Assembly: GCA_037043455.1 (NCBI GenBank)
Contig: JAWPHD010002648.1
Span: 1 to 64,000 of the forward strand
Source: Cyrtodaria siliqua
Lineage: Eukaryota > Mollusca > Bivalvia > Adapedonta > Hiatellidae
Direction of reading: 5' to 3'
DNA: 64,000 nucleotides
A model generated the notes under the pieces. That model saw nothing but the letters and a program-made list of their open reading frames with translations. It was not told the origin of the DNA and did no database searches. Positions 54,789-64,000 of the stretch are shown here, one piece after another (positions within the stretch are counted from its first letter, which is position 1; every line of letters begins with the position of its first letter). The translations under genes were made by a program, and so were the position numbers.

Positions 54789-55069
54789 TAATTTTGATAA
54801 CTTATAAAAAAAAATTAAACTTGCAATCTTCACTACCCCTATTTTAAAAAAGTTTTAATAAATCAAGTAAAATCACCATTTCATGGTGATTTATTTAAAA
54901 AAAATTAAACTTGCAATCTTCACTACCCCTATTTTAAAAAAGTTTTAATAAATCAAGTAAAATCAACATTTCATGGTGATTTATTATATATGTGTTTATT
55001 TTGGGGTCGTTCTGCTGCAATTCGAGGTAAAAAAAAAATTACAACAGAAACCCCAAAATACATATATAT
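54789..55069 (-). repeat. Polinton right terminal inverted repeat
   Basis: The inverse of 39849-40127, including the same two 90-bp tandem units (about 54807-54986). The outermost palindrome has one substitution (AATCAACATTTCATGGTGAT) relative to the other three copies. The outer end reads ...CCCCAAAATACATATATAT. Confidence 0.92.
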
Positions 55070-55074
55070 CATGT
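55070..55074. repeat. Candidate target-site duplication, right (CATGT)
   Basis: Identical to 39844-39848 and directly abutting the inverted repeat. Confidence 0.6.
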
Positions 55075-55421
55075 CCATTCGATATCAAACATGGCCATCA
55101 GAGGCCATCTTTGTTTTCATAGCATTATACTGGGAAAAACGTGTGGCAATTACTGAAACTAGTCGATGGACTTTCATGCATCTTTACAGGAATGTTTCTA
55201 TTGATGTATATTTGTCCTAAGTAAAATCCAGACGTCCGGTAATTCATGATTACAGCCATAGCTATAAATAGATTTAAAATTACGACTAGGTGGCCACTAC
55301 TTTTCAAAGAACATAAGTGGTATGTATGTGGAACCTTTACTAAAATGTTTGGCATGACAAGTAGTTGGCCAAGTGCAAAATGCTTTTGCTTGATGTCAAA
55401 CATGGCCGCCAACAGCCATCT
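55075..55421. repeat. Host repeat flanking the Polinton, right side
   Basis: 55185-55380 is a diverged direct copy of the left flank (TTTACAGGAATGTTTCTATTGATGT; CACTACTTTTCAAAGAACATA; GGAACCTTTACTAAAATG). A shorter phrase, CAAACATGGCC...CAGCCATCTTTG-like, occurs twice (55087 and 55398). Confidence 0.6.
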
Positions 55422-56640
55422 TTGTTTAGAGTGCTAGTCCGATTTCTATAAAACCATGGCTGATTGAACTACCAAAATATGTCACTAGAGCTTCAATGTC
55501 ATTGACCTCTTGTTTGTATTACTGATGTACACAGATGTTCAAAAATATCTTCATTATGCATATGGTATGACTAAACCTGCACACGGCATTGGCGTAGTTA
55601 TTATTAGGCTATATAGGCCTGGGCCTATACATCAAGTTGAAAAATGAAAATCCTCAAAATAATGCAATTAAAACGGACGCCGGAGGATGTGTGGAGTTAA
55701 TGTTCAGCATGTATTCCTTTCATTTTACAGTGTAGGTAATTCAACTTTGTCAAATGTTCATTCTCAAATTTGTCAACAAATTGTTCTTCAAATACCACAC
55801 AAGTGCTCTGTCAGATATACACCAAAAAGCACCATTATGTAGCCAAGTCTAGAAAAGAAACGGCGGGAGAGCATGCCCTTGGACTCCTTAGTTTGTAGGG
55901 GCCTGCATATGCATTTCAGGTCAGCTACGCCCTTGCACGCGAATCAGGCTTTCCGTAGTGTCGCGTAAAGTCCCATAGCACATTTTTATTACTGGCTTTT
56001 CTCAGTTTCAATGGATTGTTGCTGAACAGTATATACACGTAACAACTGATGACATTTTTGCCCTATACATTACACATTTATAACTGCCAAATTTATTACA
56101 GACTTATAGCCCTGTGTTTGACTTAGAATTGTCCACTCTAATATTGTATAATGTCCTGTAATACACTTTTCTCAAACAGTCCTGAATGAATTATTCGCAA
56201 ACTTCATAAAACATAACAACTAATGACCTTATCATAATGGTGTCCTTAGTCCTCTACATCACACATGTGTTATTACCTATGTAAATTTGTTACAGAATTA
56301 TTATCCTTGTTTTACTTAGAATGTTTTGCAATATTGTATAATATCCAAAATTTGTTTTTTTACATGTTTTAAACATTTAGAAATGGATTGTTTCCAAACT
56401 TCATATACACGTCACAACAGACGACTTTATGTCATCGGTCATTGTTGATTGCCTAATTTATTACAGAACGATGACCCTTTGTTTGACTTTCAACTCTAAT
56501 ACTGTATTATGACCATTATCATACTCTTTCATGTCTGTTTCACTTCAACATGTTTCATGCGTTGTTATTACAGTGATATATTTTAGTAGTTAAATCAGCA
56601 ATGGAAAGTTTTATAGAAATAGGACTAGCACTCTAAACAA
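55422..56640. mobile_element. Non-autonomous DNA-transposon candidate, 33-bp inverted ends
   Basis: The left end, TTGTTTAGAGTGCTAGTCCG followed by ATTTCTATAAAAC, is repeated inverted at 56608-56640 with a single mismatch. The 1.2-kb interior has no credible ORF and contains three diverged tandem units (55990-56515). No target duplication was found; the right end abuts an R1 fragment. Confidence 0.65.
55990..56515. repeat. Three diverged tandem units, about 150-190 bp
   Basis: Units at about 56005-56165, 56180-56352 and 56380-56515 share ATGGATTGTT..CAAACTTCATATACACGT, ACAACTGATGAC, TTTATTACAGA and GTTTGACTTAGAAT...AATATTGTATAATGTCC in order, heavily diverged. Confidence 0.6.
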
Positions 56641-56760
56641 GCGGTCGCTAGCATGTTTCACTACCGTTCATGAACAGTCTCAATAAAACCGAGACTGCAA
56701 TATTTTGTATATGTCGTCTTCGGCCGTTTCCAAGATCCATTATCATACTCTTTCATGTCT
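56641..56760 (-). repeat. Dispersed repeat family R1, copy 7 (partial)
   Basis: GCATGTTTCACTACCGTTCA, TGAACAGTCTCAATAAAACC, GAGACTGCAATATTTTGTAT and ATCCATTATCATACTCTTTC. The last ~60 bases (56733-56793) are duplicated directly at 56510-56572, inside the preceding element. Confidence 0.65.
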
Positions 56761-56793
56761 CTTTCACTTCAACATGTTTCATGGGTTGTTATT

Positions 56794-57665
56794 AAATTTG
56801 GCATACAGTTCACCGAGATGTAGATAAGCTGAATTGTCGATTACTTTGCTCATACTTTGATCCTGTTTTCAAACATTATGAGTATCTTTACTCATCAAAT
56901 TACAGGAAGTACTCAAAACATTTAAACACTGATGTCTTATATATGTCTATATTGTCCCGTGAAACAGTTTTTATATATGTATCTGTAGTCCTGTGGAATA
57001 GTTTATTCCATATTTATCTGATGAAAATTGTTTTAAGCATGGGTCTTATATACAGAACAATGGTCATACAGTGTTTCGTTGTACTTAACATCCATTTAAT
57101 CATATTTGTTTTCTTTTAAAATGATCTAAAAGGATTCATGTCCATTTTGATGCATTAATTATTTAAAAATGTTCAATGATGGTTCTATTTAGTTCATGGT
57201 TAATTTTCGGAATATTTGAAGGCTTTTACATTAATTCAAAATTCAACATTTGGCTCTTCATACGTGGCAAGAGCTGGGCATCATTGCATTTGTGCAAAGT
57301 TGGCACAGGACCTCATAGACCATTGTCATATTAAACCTAAATAAAACACAATAAGAGGTTAACAAAATATAATTTTACATAACGTCAAAACACTTTTGTA
57401 TTCAGATTAGTTTTCATGTGTTATTAGGTCTGCACTACATACTTCCTATTCATATTGTGTTGCTTATTTTATTTAAAAAAGAAGAAGAAAATAAACGAAA
57501 TTAAAGATGCGTCAGCCGTAACTTGTATAATGTAACGTTTACTGATGTTGACTGAATTGAATTGAATTGGGTGTTAATGCTCACCAACACAAGAAAGGAT
57601 ACATGACACCTATACATATATATACTTAAAGTCACCAGGATACTGGATCTCTCAATTTGAACACA
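56794..57665. other. Non-coding stretch, nothing recognised
   Basis: AT-rich with no credible gene. Confidence 0.5.
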
Positions 57666-58110
57666 TTTATTGGGTCCACCATGAAATAGTTTGAATATAC
57701 GTTTTTGGTATTTTTTTTATGAATTAAGTACACCTACGGGTACTTATGTATCCCCATATAGTCGTAACTTAACGGGTAATTTAATTGTTAACGACTTTTA
57801 TTCTCAAACTATAATACTGGGTCTGACCCAACAGTTTTGTTGGGTCTTGTTACAGTATGTATATACACACTTAGCAAATTATCAAGGGTGGGGGGTGGGG
57901 GGGGGGGGGATAACCCCTACTCAGGGGCCCAATAAAAGTGTAAAATAAGTGTGCGAGAGGCTTAATTAGGTAAATGTAGTTCTGTTAAACATGCATGTAT
58001 TATTGGGTCGTTGAATTGTTGGGTCAAGACCCAATAGACAGATTGAGGACCAAAATAGCAAGGTAAGGACCCAATACATCGAGTGTAAAAATCATTTTTG
58101 ACCCAATAAA
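57666..58110. repeat. Segment rich in TTGGGTC / GACCCAA, with 11-bp inverted ends
   Basis: TTTATTGGGTC (57666-57676) and GACCCAATAAA (58100-58110) bound the segment. About eight TTGGGTC/GACCCAA heptamers occur inside, some as perfect small hairpins (GACCCAACA...TGTTGGGTC near 57824-57846; TTGGGTCAAGACCCAA near 58019). A G-run lies at 57890-57910. Possibly nested MITEs. Confidence 0.5.
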
Positions 58111-58267
58111 CTGGTGTCTTTAAAACTATATATACATACATATATATATATCTGTAGTATTAGTGTGTTCTAATTATCTGCCTTTAATATACTTCAATCT
58201 ACTGAATTCACAGATCCGGCACCTTTCATTGTCACTGTCTCAACATAGCTGTATGTGGCCCATGTTA

Positions 58268-58283
58268 TTTCACACACACACAC

Positions 58284-58320
<37 letters not shown>

Positions 58321-58815
58321 AATACACGTAAACATACTTTAACACACGTAAATACACACACGCATACAAACACGCACGTACACAAACGTACACACATGTA
58401 CAAATACACACCTACCCACATACACATGTACACACGTACACACATACACAGTACACGTGAACACAAGAACACACGTTCACACACACACACATGCACACGT
58501 ACACGCACACAAGCACGCACGTACACACACGTAACACATGTACAAATACACACTTACACACATATACATGTACACACGTACACATATACACAGTACACGT
58601 GAACACAATAACACAGATACACGCACACGAACACACACTTACACACACGCACACACGCACACAGACACGTAAACACATGTAAACACACGTAAACACACGT
58701 AAACACACGTAAAACACGTAAACACACGAACACGCATACACGCGTAAACACACACGTACATACATGTACACACCCGCACGCACTCACTCACAACCCGTAA
58801 ACACACACGCACGCA
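58268..58815. repeat. (CA)n-rich complex microsatellite
   Basis: Pure CA at 58268-58313, then degenerate ACACGTAAACAC/ACACGTACACA units to about 58815. All frames across it are low-complexity artefacts. The block just upstream (58212-58240, GATCCGGCACCTTTCATTGT) also occurs at 2725-2745. Confidence 0.93.
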
Positions 58816-59363
58816 CGCTCGCACAAACGCTCTGAACGTATCCATCACCGTAGGCCGCTGACGCATAGTCTTTAGTACAACAGAGTATGCATCATTAGGA
58901 GACCATGTAAGATGCGTCCGTCAAACACACAGCCATTCGCTTCGTTGCAGCATTAATAAACGTGTGTCCACTCCACTCCGCGCCGCACCGCTCCCGTCGT
59001 CAAACAGCAACTGCCTTAAAAATACGAAAACTTCAACAAACTCCACTGCAGAGAGTGTCCCACATACATGTAGGTAGGTCATCAAAACACTGCTCTCAAC
59101 ACTGCTCTCACATCCGATGACCTTTCCCACAGCACCTTAATGTGTGTTCAGTATATATACATTGTCTGTAAACGATCGGCACACAAAATTACGCGTTTGA
59201 TTATCTGACACTAATATTAAAAACCAACAACTGCCTTATTTTACTGCGTATTTGTTCTCAGTGCATGTTTTCTGAAGGAAAATGCAAACAAAACAGACAT
59301 GACTGAGAAAAGTGAAAGAAGAAGAAACAGGTAACAGATGATAAAATAACAATATATAAAAAG
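58816..59363. other. Non-coding stretch, somewhat GC-richer
   Basis: 58840-59140 is less AT-rich than its surroundings and has a 69-codon minus-strand frame without a recognisable domain. Not called as a gene. Confidence 0.45.
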
Positions 59364-59366
59364 AAA

Positions 59367-59485
59367 AGTCTACAGCACCCGGTATTCCCAGGCGGTCACA
59401 CATCCAAGTACTAACCGGGCTCGACGTTGCTTAACTTTGGTGATCGGACGAGAACCGGTGCTTTCAACGTGATATGGCCGTAGAC
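59367..59485 (-). rRNA. 5S ribosomal RNA gene
   Basis: Minus-strand sequence of about 119-120 bases starting GTCTACGGCCATATCACG and ending GGGTGCTGTAGACTT. The internal pol III control region is present: box A AAGTTAAGCAACGTCG and box C around TACTTGGATGTGTGACCGCC. Compared with the usual animal 5S there are about three substitutions (CATATCACG, GTCGAGCCC, GATGTGTGACC). A T-run terminator follows (59364-59367). A TATATA box lies 25-30 bases upstream (59510-59515), where animal 5S genes often have one. Only one copy is seen in the window; it may be functional or a solitary dispersed copy. Confidence 0.9.
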
Positions 59486-59509
59486 ACAATGCTTCGTTTT
59501 ATTGGTGTC

Positions 59510-59515
59510 TATATA
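59510..59515 (-). promoter_or_regulatory. TATA-like box upstream of 5S gene
   Basis: TATATA about 25-30 bases before the first transcribed base, the position known for upstream elements of invertebrate 5S genes. Confidence 0.5.
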
Positions 59516-59836
59516 CCTTTCCATCGATAGAGAGAAAAGAAAGGAGAAATGAGCAGAAGAAGGAAAAGATGAAGTAAAGCAGACATTCATTAAAGGCACA
59601 ACAACGTGCGTGTCAACGCTTCTGCAGCTTGGCAGCCACGTAAACAGACCACGTAGAAGCCAGCTACTATGTCAACAGGCTGCCCTTCACTATGGAACTA
59701 TTGCGTTCCACCTTAATGACAACGTATTCATACACTGCACACAGTCTCGCAAATAGTTCCGAACCGAGATACAAATTCTAGTAGTATAACAAGCAATATA
59801 TACATAACTATGTACACTATATATATATATGTCAGC

Positions 59837-59867
<31 letters not shown>

Positions 59868-60899
59868 TTTCCGATTTTGAGAATCCAATATCTACAGGCA
59901 CAATCTAAACGACTTCAATCTGACTGACTAAACCCACAAAATGGAGGGTCGAATTAAGAGCTACCAACTCATAATTCATTTTATCCATATTCAATCTCGG
60001 ATATTTCAAGATATTTCAAGAGATTTCAAGATATTTCAGAACCCGTGAATAAACCTATATCTGTATTTGGCATATATCCATTACGTGGCATCGCCTTAAT
60101 TCCATTTAGCGATGGGAACGCTTATATTGGTTGGATTTTGTAACTCATATTTCGATAATAATATTATAAAAACACTTTTTCTGAAAACACATGCGATGAC
60201 CTGTTTAAAAATTGCATATTAAATGTTGCACTTTACATTACATAAACAGGCTCAATAAAAATGCTACCTTTATCTCTTGTTTTTGTTTGTTGCTTCCAAG
60301 AGATCGACTTTTCAGTATGTATTGACATTCACAACAGCGTTTGTTTAGTGTTGTGTGGCGGTCAAATAGTCACACCGACTACAAATCAGTAGCGTTAGTT
60401 CAGTATCTTTATTTTTCTTTCTATTCCTAAATTTACTGTTGTGTTATTATTTTTTTTTTCTAAATATACAATCTGGAACTATTATATGAAACCATGTAAT
60501 ATATGAAAGTATATTTATCATTAGAATTCTAGCATGTAGCTAGTACGGTTACAACTAATGATTGGATGTGTGACATAACGGCCGTGTATATCTTAAAATA
60601 TCATTGTTTAGCTGTTTCTGCCTATTAGTAATACTTATTATAATATTCAATGTAAGATTTAAAGCACTTATTTAAAAGTATTTATTTATACATAATTCTA
60701 ATTTGTGTGCTAGGTTGAAGTATAAATCAAAAGTATCGGCTTTTATTATAATATGTCTAACGAAAAGATTTTCCTTTTTTTTGAAACCGGCAGGCAACTT
60801 ATAATTTGTACTTATCATGCTTATTGAACTATTTGACTATCCATTTTCAAGACTAATCTGTTTGTTTATGAACTATGATACAGTAAATGTGTTATACTG
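59516..60899. other. Non-coding stretch with TA microsatellite
   Basis: (TA)n tracts at 59815-59862. 60001-60040 repeats AGATATTTCA three times. The rest is AT-rich and unrecognised. Confidence 0.55.
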
Positions 60900-63350
60900 A
60901 TTATTATCTTATATTATTTAACTGATATATATATAATACAAATAAATAAATAATTTAGAATTACAATTTCAAATATTTCATTTCATTCATGAAAAAAGTG
61001 TTATAAAATATCCGAAATCAACGTAAAAAGAAACGATACTTGAAATAGTTTCCTCGAATACTGTGTATGAAAGATTTACCAAAGGACGTTTAAATTGCAG
61101 TTCCCCTGTGAGACATTGATATTCGTTGTTTTGATTCATCAAGTGCTGACACTTATACATATGTATATTAGTTGTTTTCCTTTGTATTTATATAATCCGT
61201 ATCACTTATCCAACTATAGATACGCAAATATGTATCAACATAATCTGAATTTAAAAAATACAGATATTTTGAATGATCTATTAAATGCGTTACTTTAGAA
61301 AAGGTACATTTACTTTAAAGTGATAACCTGTCCAAACAACTAATAAGGCTATGTTTATTTTGTTACACAGCTCCCGATCTTCAAACTGATTTTTGTTTCA
61401 AAACAAGTATGATAATGGACCTTTGGAAACGGCCGAGCAGGACACATACGAAATATTGCAGTCTCGGTTTGATTGAGAATGTTCATGAGCGGTAGTGAAA
61501 TATGCTAGCTACCGCTCACGCCCTCTAGCCCCGGGTTGATCAGAACTCAATATTCATAAAATCAATAGTACAAAATGTTAACCATCCCGAAGATGGCATG
61601 CATATGACGGTGGACATGGAGTATACTTCTTCCCCATGTCGTACGGCGTATGGTCCCAGTATCTAATAAAATTAAATGCCCCGAAGAGCGAAATAAACAT
61701 CATGGAATTTAGGTGGGAGCAGCAGTTATGAAGCCTGCGTATCAAAAAGCAGACAACATATCCTATGAGTGGTTAAACAATATCCAGAGCCTTTTATCGG
61801 CCGGAGTAGTGGAACCACCGAATCAAAAATTAAGTAAGAAAACAAAAGAAATTGAAAAGTGTATTATCACATTCTTCTTTATTTGCTATATACCGTTAAT
61901 AGATGCAAACGCCAAATAAACTGAGAATTAATACCATTACGCAGTGCCTAATGGCTCGCATTTGAAACTACAAGAACGTGTGTGTGGTGTGGGGGGGGGG
62001 GGGGGTTGGAGTGTGCGGGGTTGGTGTGGAGGGAGAAAAGATTGTACCAAAAAATTAACAACGGATTCGAGACCGAAGCCCTAGTACATCACACCCTCGT
62101 TACATCGCCTCGCCCAAAGTCATACGCCTTAGCCCACTCGTCCACCTAGTCGACCGCAATATATTGATTTCGGAAACGTATGAGTCAAATGTTCTGTATT
62201 TATATATATTGACAGTATGTTCACGACATTGGAATAGTCAGTGATACACAATACCGCTGTGGGTTTAAATATGGTTCTAGATTGCACCAAACAACATACA
62301 TTTATACTTTTTTATGCTATACAACGACTAAATAAACATTTCCATACTGTCCAAGCTTAATACATATACATTCGATACCCTCTGACCACTAGTGACTAAA
62401 TTAAGTATCGATTCTGTAACAGTCGTTTTGTTGTCTTTTACGGCACTTTTGCCTTTAGTTGTTTAACATGGATATTAGTTGCAATGAATATGTGCATATT
62501 TTTTTCCAACCATTGCTTCGTTCAAGGAGGTATGTCCTATCCGTCAACATCATCTGAGAAATAGATATGGTAGTGCCGTAGAGCAATGGCGTGTTGTACA
62601 TCTGACAGTGACTTTAAACTCATTCTTCAAAATAACTTGTGCTGTATAAATGTCAGTAGTGACAATGAATTATATAGATGTTTACTGGTTTTCCGTTGTT
62701 TATACAATAATTGTTATTGATGCATTTTCTCTGACGGTGCTTAATGAGGAATGTTCATGCTGTTCGAATGACGTATAGATTAGGAATATAATGGATAATA
62801 GTAATGATCAATTTCAATTACACGAGTTTAGAAACGTATATACCATAACGACCGTTTTGTTAATGGAAAATGTAAATACGCTGTAAATCTTAACGTTGCA
62901 ATGTAGATATTTGGAGAAGTAGCATATTTTTAGATAAAATAAGATGTATTATAATTTTAGTGCAGTAGTTAAAACTTGTTGAAAGACACACAGCTGAAAA
63001 ACTCTATATTAGTGCTATGGATTGTTTCTTTTAATTAAAAGCGTAGATGAAGTAAATACCATTTAAGTTGAGATGTATGATTTGTTTGAGAATACACCAT
63101 ACATGTTATAAAAAACAAAAATGACGATACTAAAAAGCAATGTGTCGATTTTGGCAAAACATATTCATCAAGTAAGTAAAGCTTTAACTGCGAGTACGTT
63201 GATCATTCTTTTTGACTGGATGTATCAAAATATGACCCTATATTTTTGCAACGCACTGCGTCTGTAGTGGTTGACCCATTTACAGGGGTAACAGAAACTA
63301 TGGTTTCCTCTTTGATTGTGCGATGACGCGAGATGACGTTTGCCTCAATC
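60900..63350. repeat. Paralogous block B (pair of 25100-27260)
   Basis: Collinear with block A across more than 2 kb, diverged. It carries the R1 insertion at 61407-61810 that A lacks, plus a G16-18 run near 61990-62006. It contains the same Penelope-like 3' UTR relic (62220-62290). No gene. Confidence 0.65.
61407..61810 (+). repeat. Dispersed repeat family R1, copy 8 (longest)
   Basis: Starts GTATGATAATGGACCTTTGG, with TCTCGGTTTGATTGAG, the hairpin GAGCGGTAG...CTACCGCTC, CCTCTAGCCCCGGGTTGATC, GGCATGCATATGACGGTGGACATGG and TGCCCCGAAGAGCGAAATAA. It may extend through GGCCGGAGTAGTGGAACCACC (61799-61820). Absent at the matching site near 25815 in block A. Confidence 0.75.
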
Positions 63351-63620
63351 CTCAAAGGACGGTAGCGTTTATTACTTGTTTTAAACCTCGTCTTGTATCT
63401 TCAACTGCTTCTTCTCTTGTTGCTCTGAATTCTGCAGTCACTGATTACTTGCTTTGTGGCTTTCGAGGTCTTGTTTTGTTATGTTCATATATACATGATC
63501 ATGCATCTGGTATACTTATATTGTATTTTACTGCTTCTTTGCTTGTTGGAAAATATAACACGGCGGGGATAGGTTTGTTTACATCCTCCCGTTTTATTGG
63601 GATGACTAAAAGGGGACATT
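63170..63620 (+). pseudogene. Penelope-like element ORF-end relic
   Basis: TTGCAACGCACTGCGTCTGT, GACCCATTTACAGG, GATTGTGCGATGACGCGAGA, ATCCTCAAAGGACGGTAGCG and CTTCTCTTGTTGCTCTGAAT match the coding end and 3' UTR of 27140-28190. The 3' UTR part reads open for over 100 codons by chance only. Confidence 0.6.
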
Positions 63621-63621
63621 T

Positions 63622-63687
63622 TTGCGAGGGATTAATTTTGGTCAGTTTAGCCTCCTCTAAAGTTTCGCTAAAATTAATCCTCGCGAA
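63622..63687. repeat. Hairpin of TE-end type
   Basis: TGCGAGGGATTAATTTTGG pairs with CTAAAATTAATCCTCGCGA with few mismatches, across a 28-base spacer. It interrupts the 3' end of the preceding relic. Confidence 0.6.
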
Positions 63688-63844
63688 GATCGTAACCGGC
63701 GTCGATGTATTGTTAATAAGGAAAAAATGGTGACGATGAAACTGCTTTAACAGTGAACAAATTGAAAGTAAATTTGCAGATATCGTATTGTAATTATAAC
63801 TAATTACAAGTAGTCCATAGTCATTTTTCAAATATACCACGGTT

Positions 63845-63998
63845 GTTGAATGCCTTGATCAGCATTTCCCGTTCAGAACGGAGTTTTCAAGGGCCTTAAC
63901 TGCCCATCTGGCATGCATTGGCTTGATAGTGGACGCTTTAATATCAATATTGTCAATCGGTTTATTTTCCCGAACACGATCTGTGACCTGACCAGTGA
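63845..63998 (-). other. Possible transposase-like fragment at window edge
   Basis: Minus-strand frame reads inward from the edge with a DNIDIKASTIKPMHARWAVK stretch and ALENSVLNG, reminiscent of the SxxKPLHAxW region of some pogo/CENP-B-like DDE transposases. Less AT-rich than its surroundings and ends in a stop near 63869. The fragment is cut by the window end; identity is weakly supported. Confidence 0.25.
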
Positions 63999-64000
63999 GA

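Larger units (their letters stand above)
39849..55069. mobile_element. Polinton/Maverick element, nearly complete, about 15.2 kb
   Basis: Bounded by about 280-bp inverted repeats that start ATATATATGTATTTTGGGG on both sides. It carries the Polinton core: protein-primed-type family B polymerase, retroviral-type integrase, FtsK/HerA-type packaging ATPase, double jelly-roll capsid protein and probable penton protein, plus accessory structural genes. Size, gene set and inverted ends are typical of the class. Polintons are integrated virus-like elements thought able to form virions. Known lesions: stop at 40492-40494 (PolB frame), stop at 48612-48614 and a shift near 48428 (ATPase), and shifts near 47492 and 50390-50417. 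No cysteine protease gene was found. The near-identical ends suggest a fairly recent insertion, so some indels could be sequence errors. Confidence 0.93.

Noticed and set aside
58194..58866. Several overlapping Cys/Val- or Thr/His-rich frames on both strands
   Set aside because: Artefacts of the CA-rich microsatellite.
59411..59599. 62-codon minus-strand frame
   Set aside because: It lies largely over the 5S rRNA gene.

Overview
The window is non-coding-rich animal DNA: AT-rich, full of microsatellites, palindromes and broken transposon copies, with no convincing host protein-coding exon. Several things point to an aquatic invertebrate, most likely a bivalve mollusc: many relics of an N-terminal-endonuclease Penelope-like retroelement (Naiad type), a tRNA-derived SINE, TTAGGG-type telomeric sequence and a Polinton/Maverick. 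The taxon is an inference; no host gene identifies it.

The main object is a nearly complete Polinton (Maverick) at 39849-55069, about 15.2 kb. It has near-identical terminal inverted repeats of about 280 bp and a candidate 5-bp target duplication (CATGT). It carries family B DNA polymerase, retroviral-type integrase, a packaging ATPase, a double jelly-roll major capsid protein, a probable penton/minor capsid protein, a fibre-like protein and nine further small or membrane-associated proteins. Replication (PolB), integration (INT), packaging (ATPase) and capsid genes together describe an integrated virus-like element. Lesions are a stop at codon 4 of the PolB frame, a stop plus a frameshift in the ATPase, and frameshifts in two other genes; integrase and major capsid are open. 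No cysteine protease gene was found. The most unusual feature is an in-frame, roughly five-fold expansion of a ~37-residue module just after the PolB catalytic motif C. Nearly every gene also starts with a short TATA-like block followed by an A-rich leader directly before the ATG.

Layout: 1-4540 holds foldback repeats, a 730-bp CTA-type microsatellite, a minisatellite and a large inverted repeat. 4540-8990 and 32515-35980 are diverged copies of one block carrying different insertions; 25100-27260 and 60900-63350 are a second such pair. Relics of the Penelope-like element are scattered through 0.5-33 kb, 37.1-37.7 kb and 63.2-63.6 kb. Overlap between two fragments shows the domain order GIY-YIG endonuclease, then CxC linker, then reverse transcriptase. 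One copy (14.9-15.9 kb) has four telomeric repeats inside its coding region. A roughly 300-bp unclassified dispersed repeat, called family R1 here, occurs at least eight times. 55422-56640 is a probable non-autonomous DNA transposon with 33-bp inverted ends. A 5S rRNA gene lies at 59367-59485 on the minus strand with a TATA-like box in the expected upstream position. The remaining DNA is simple sequence or unrecognised.
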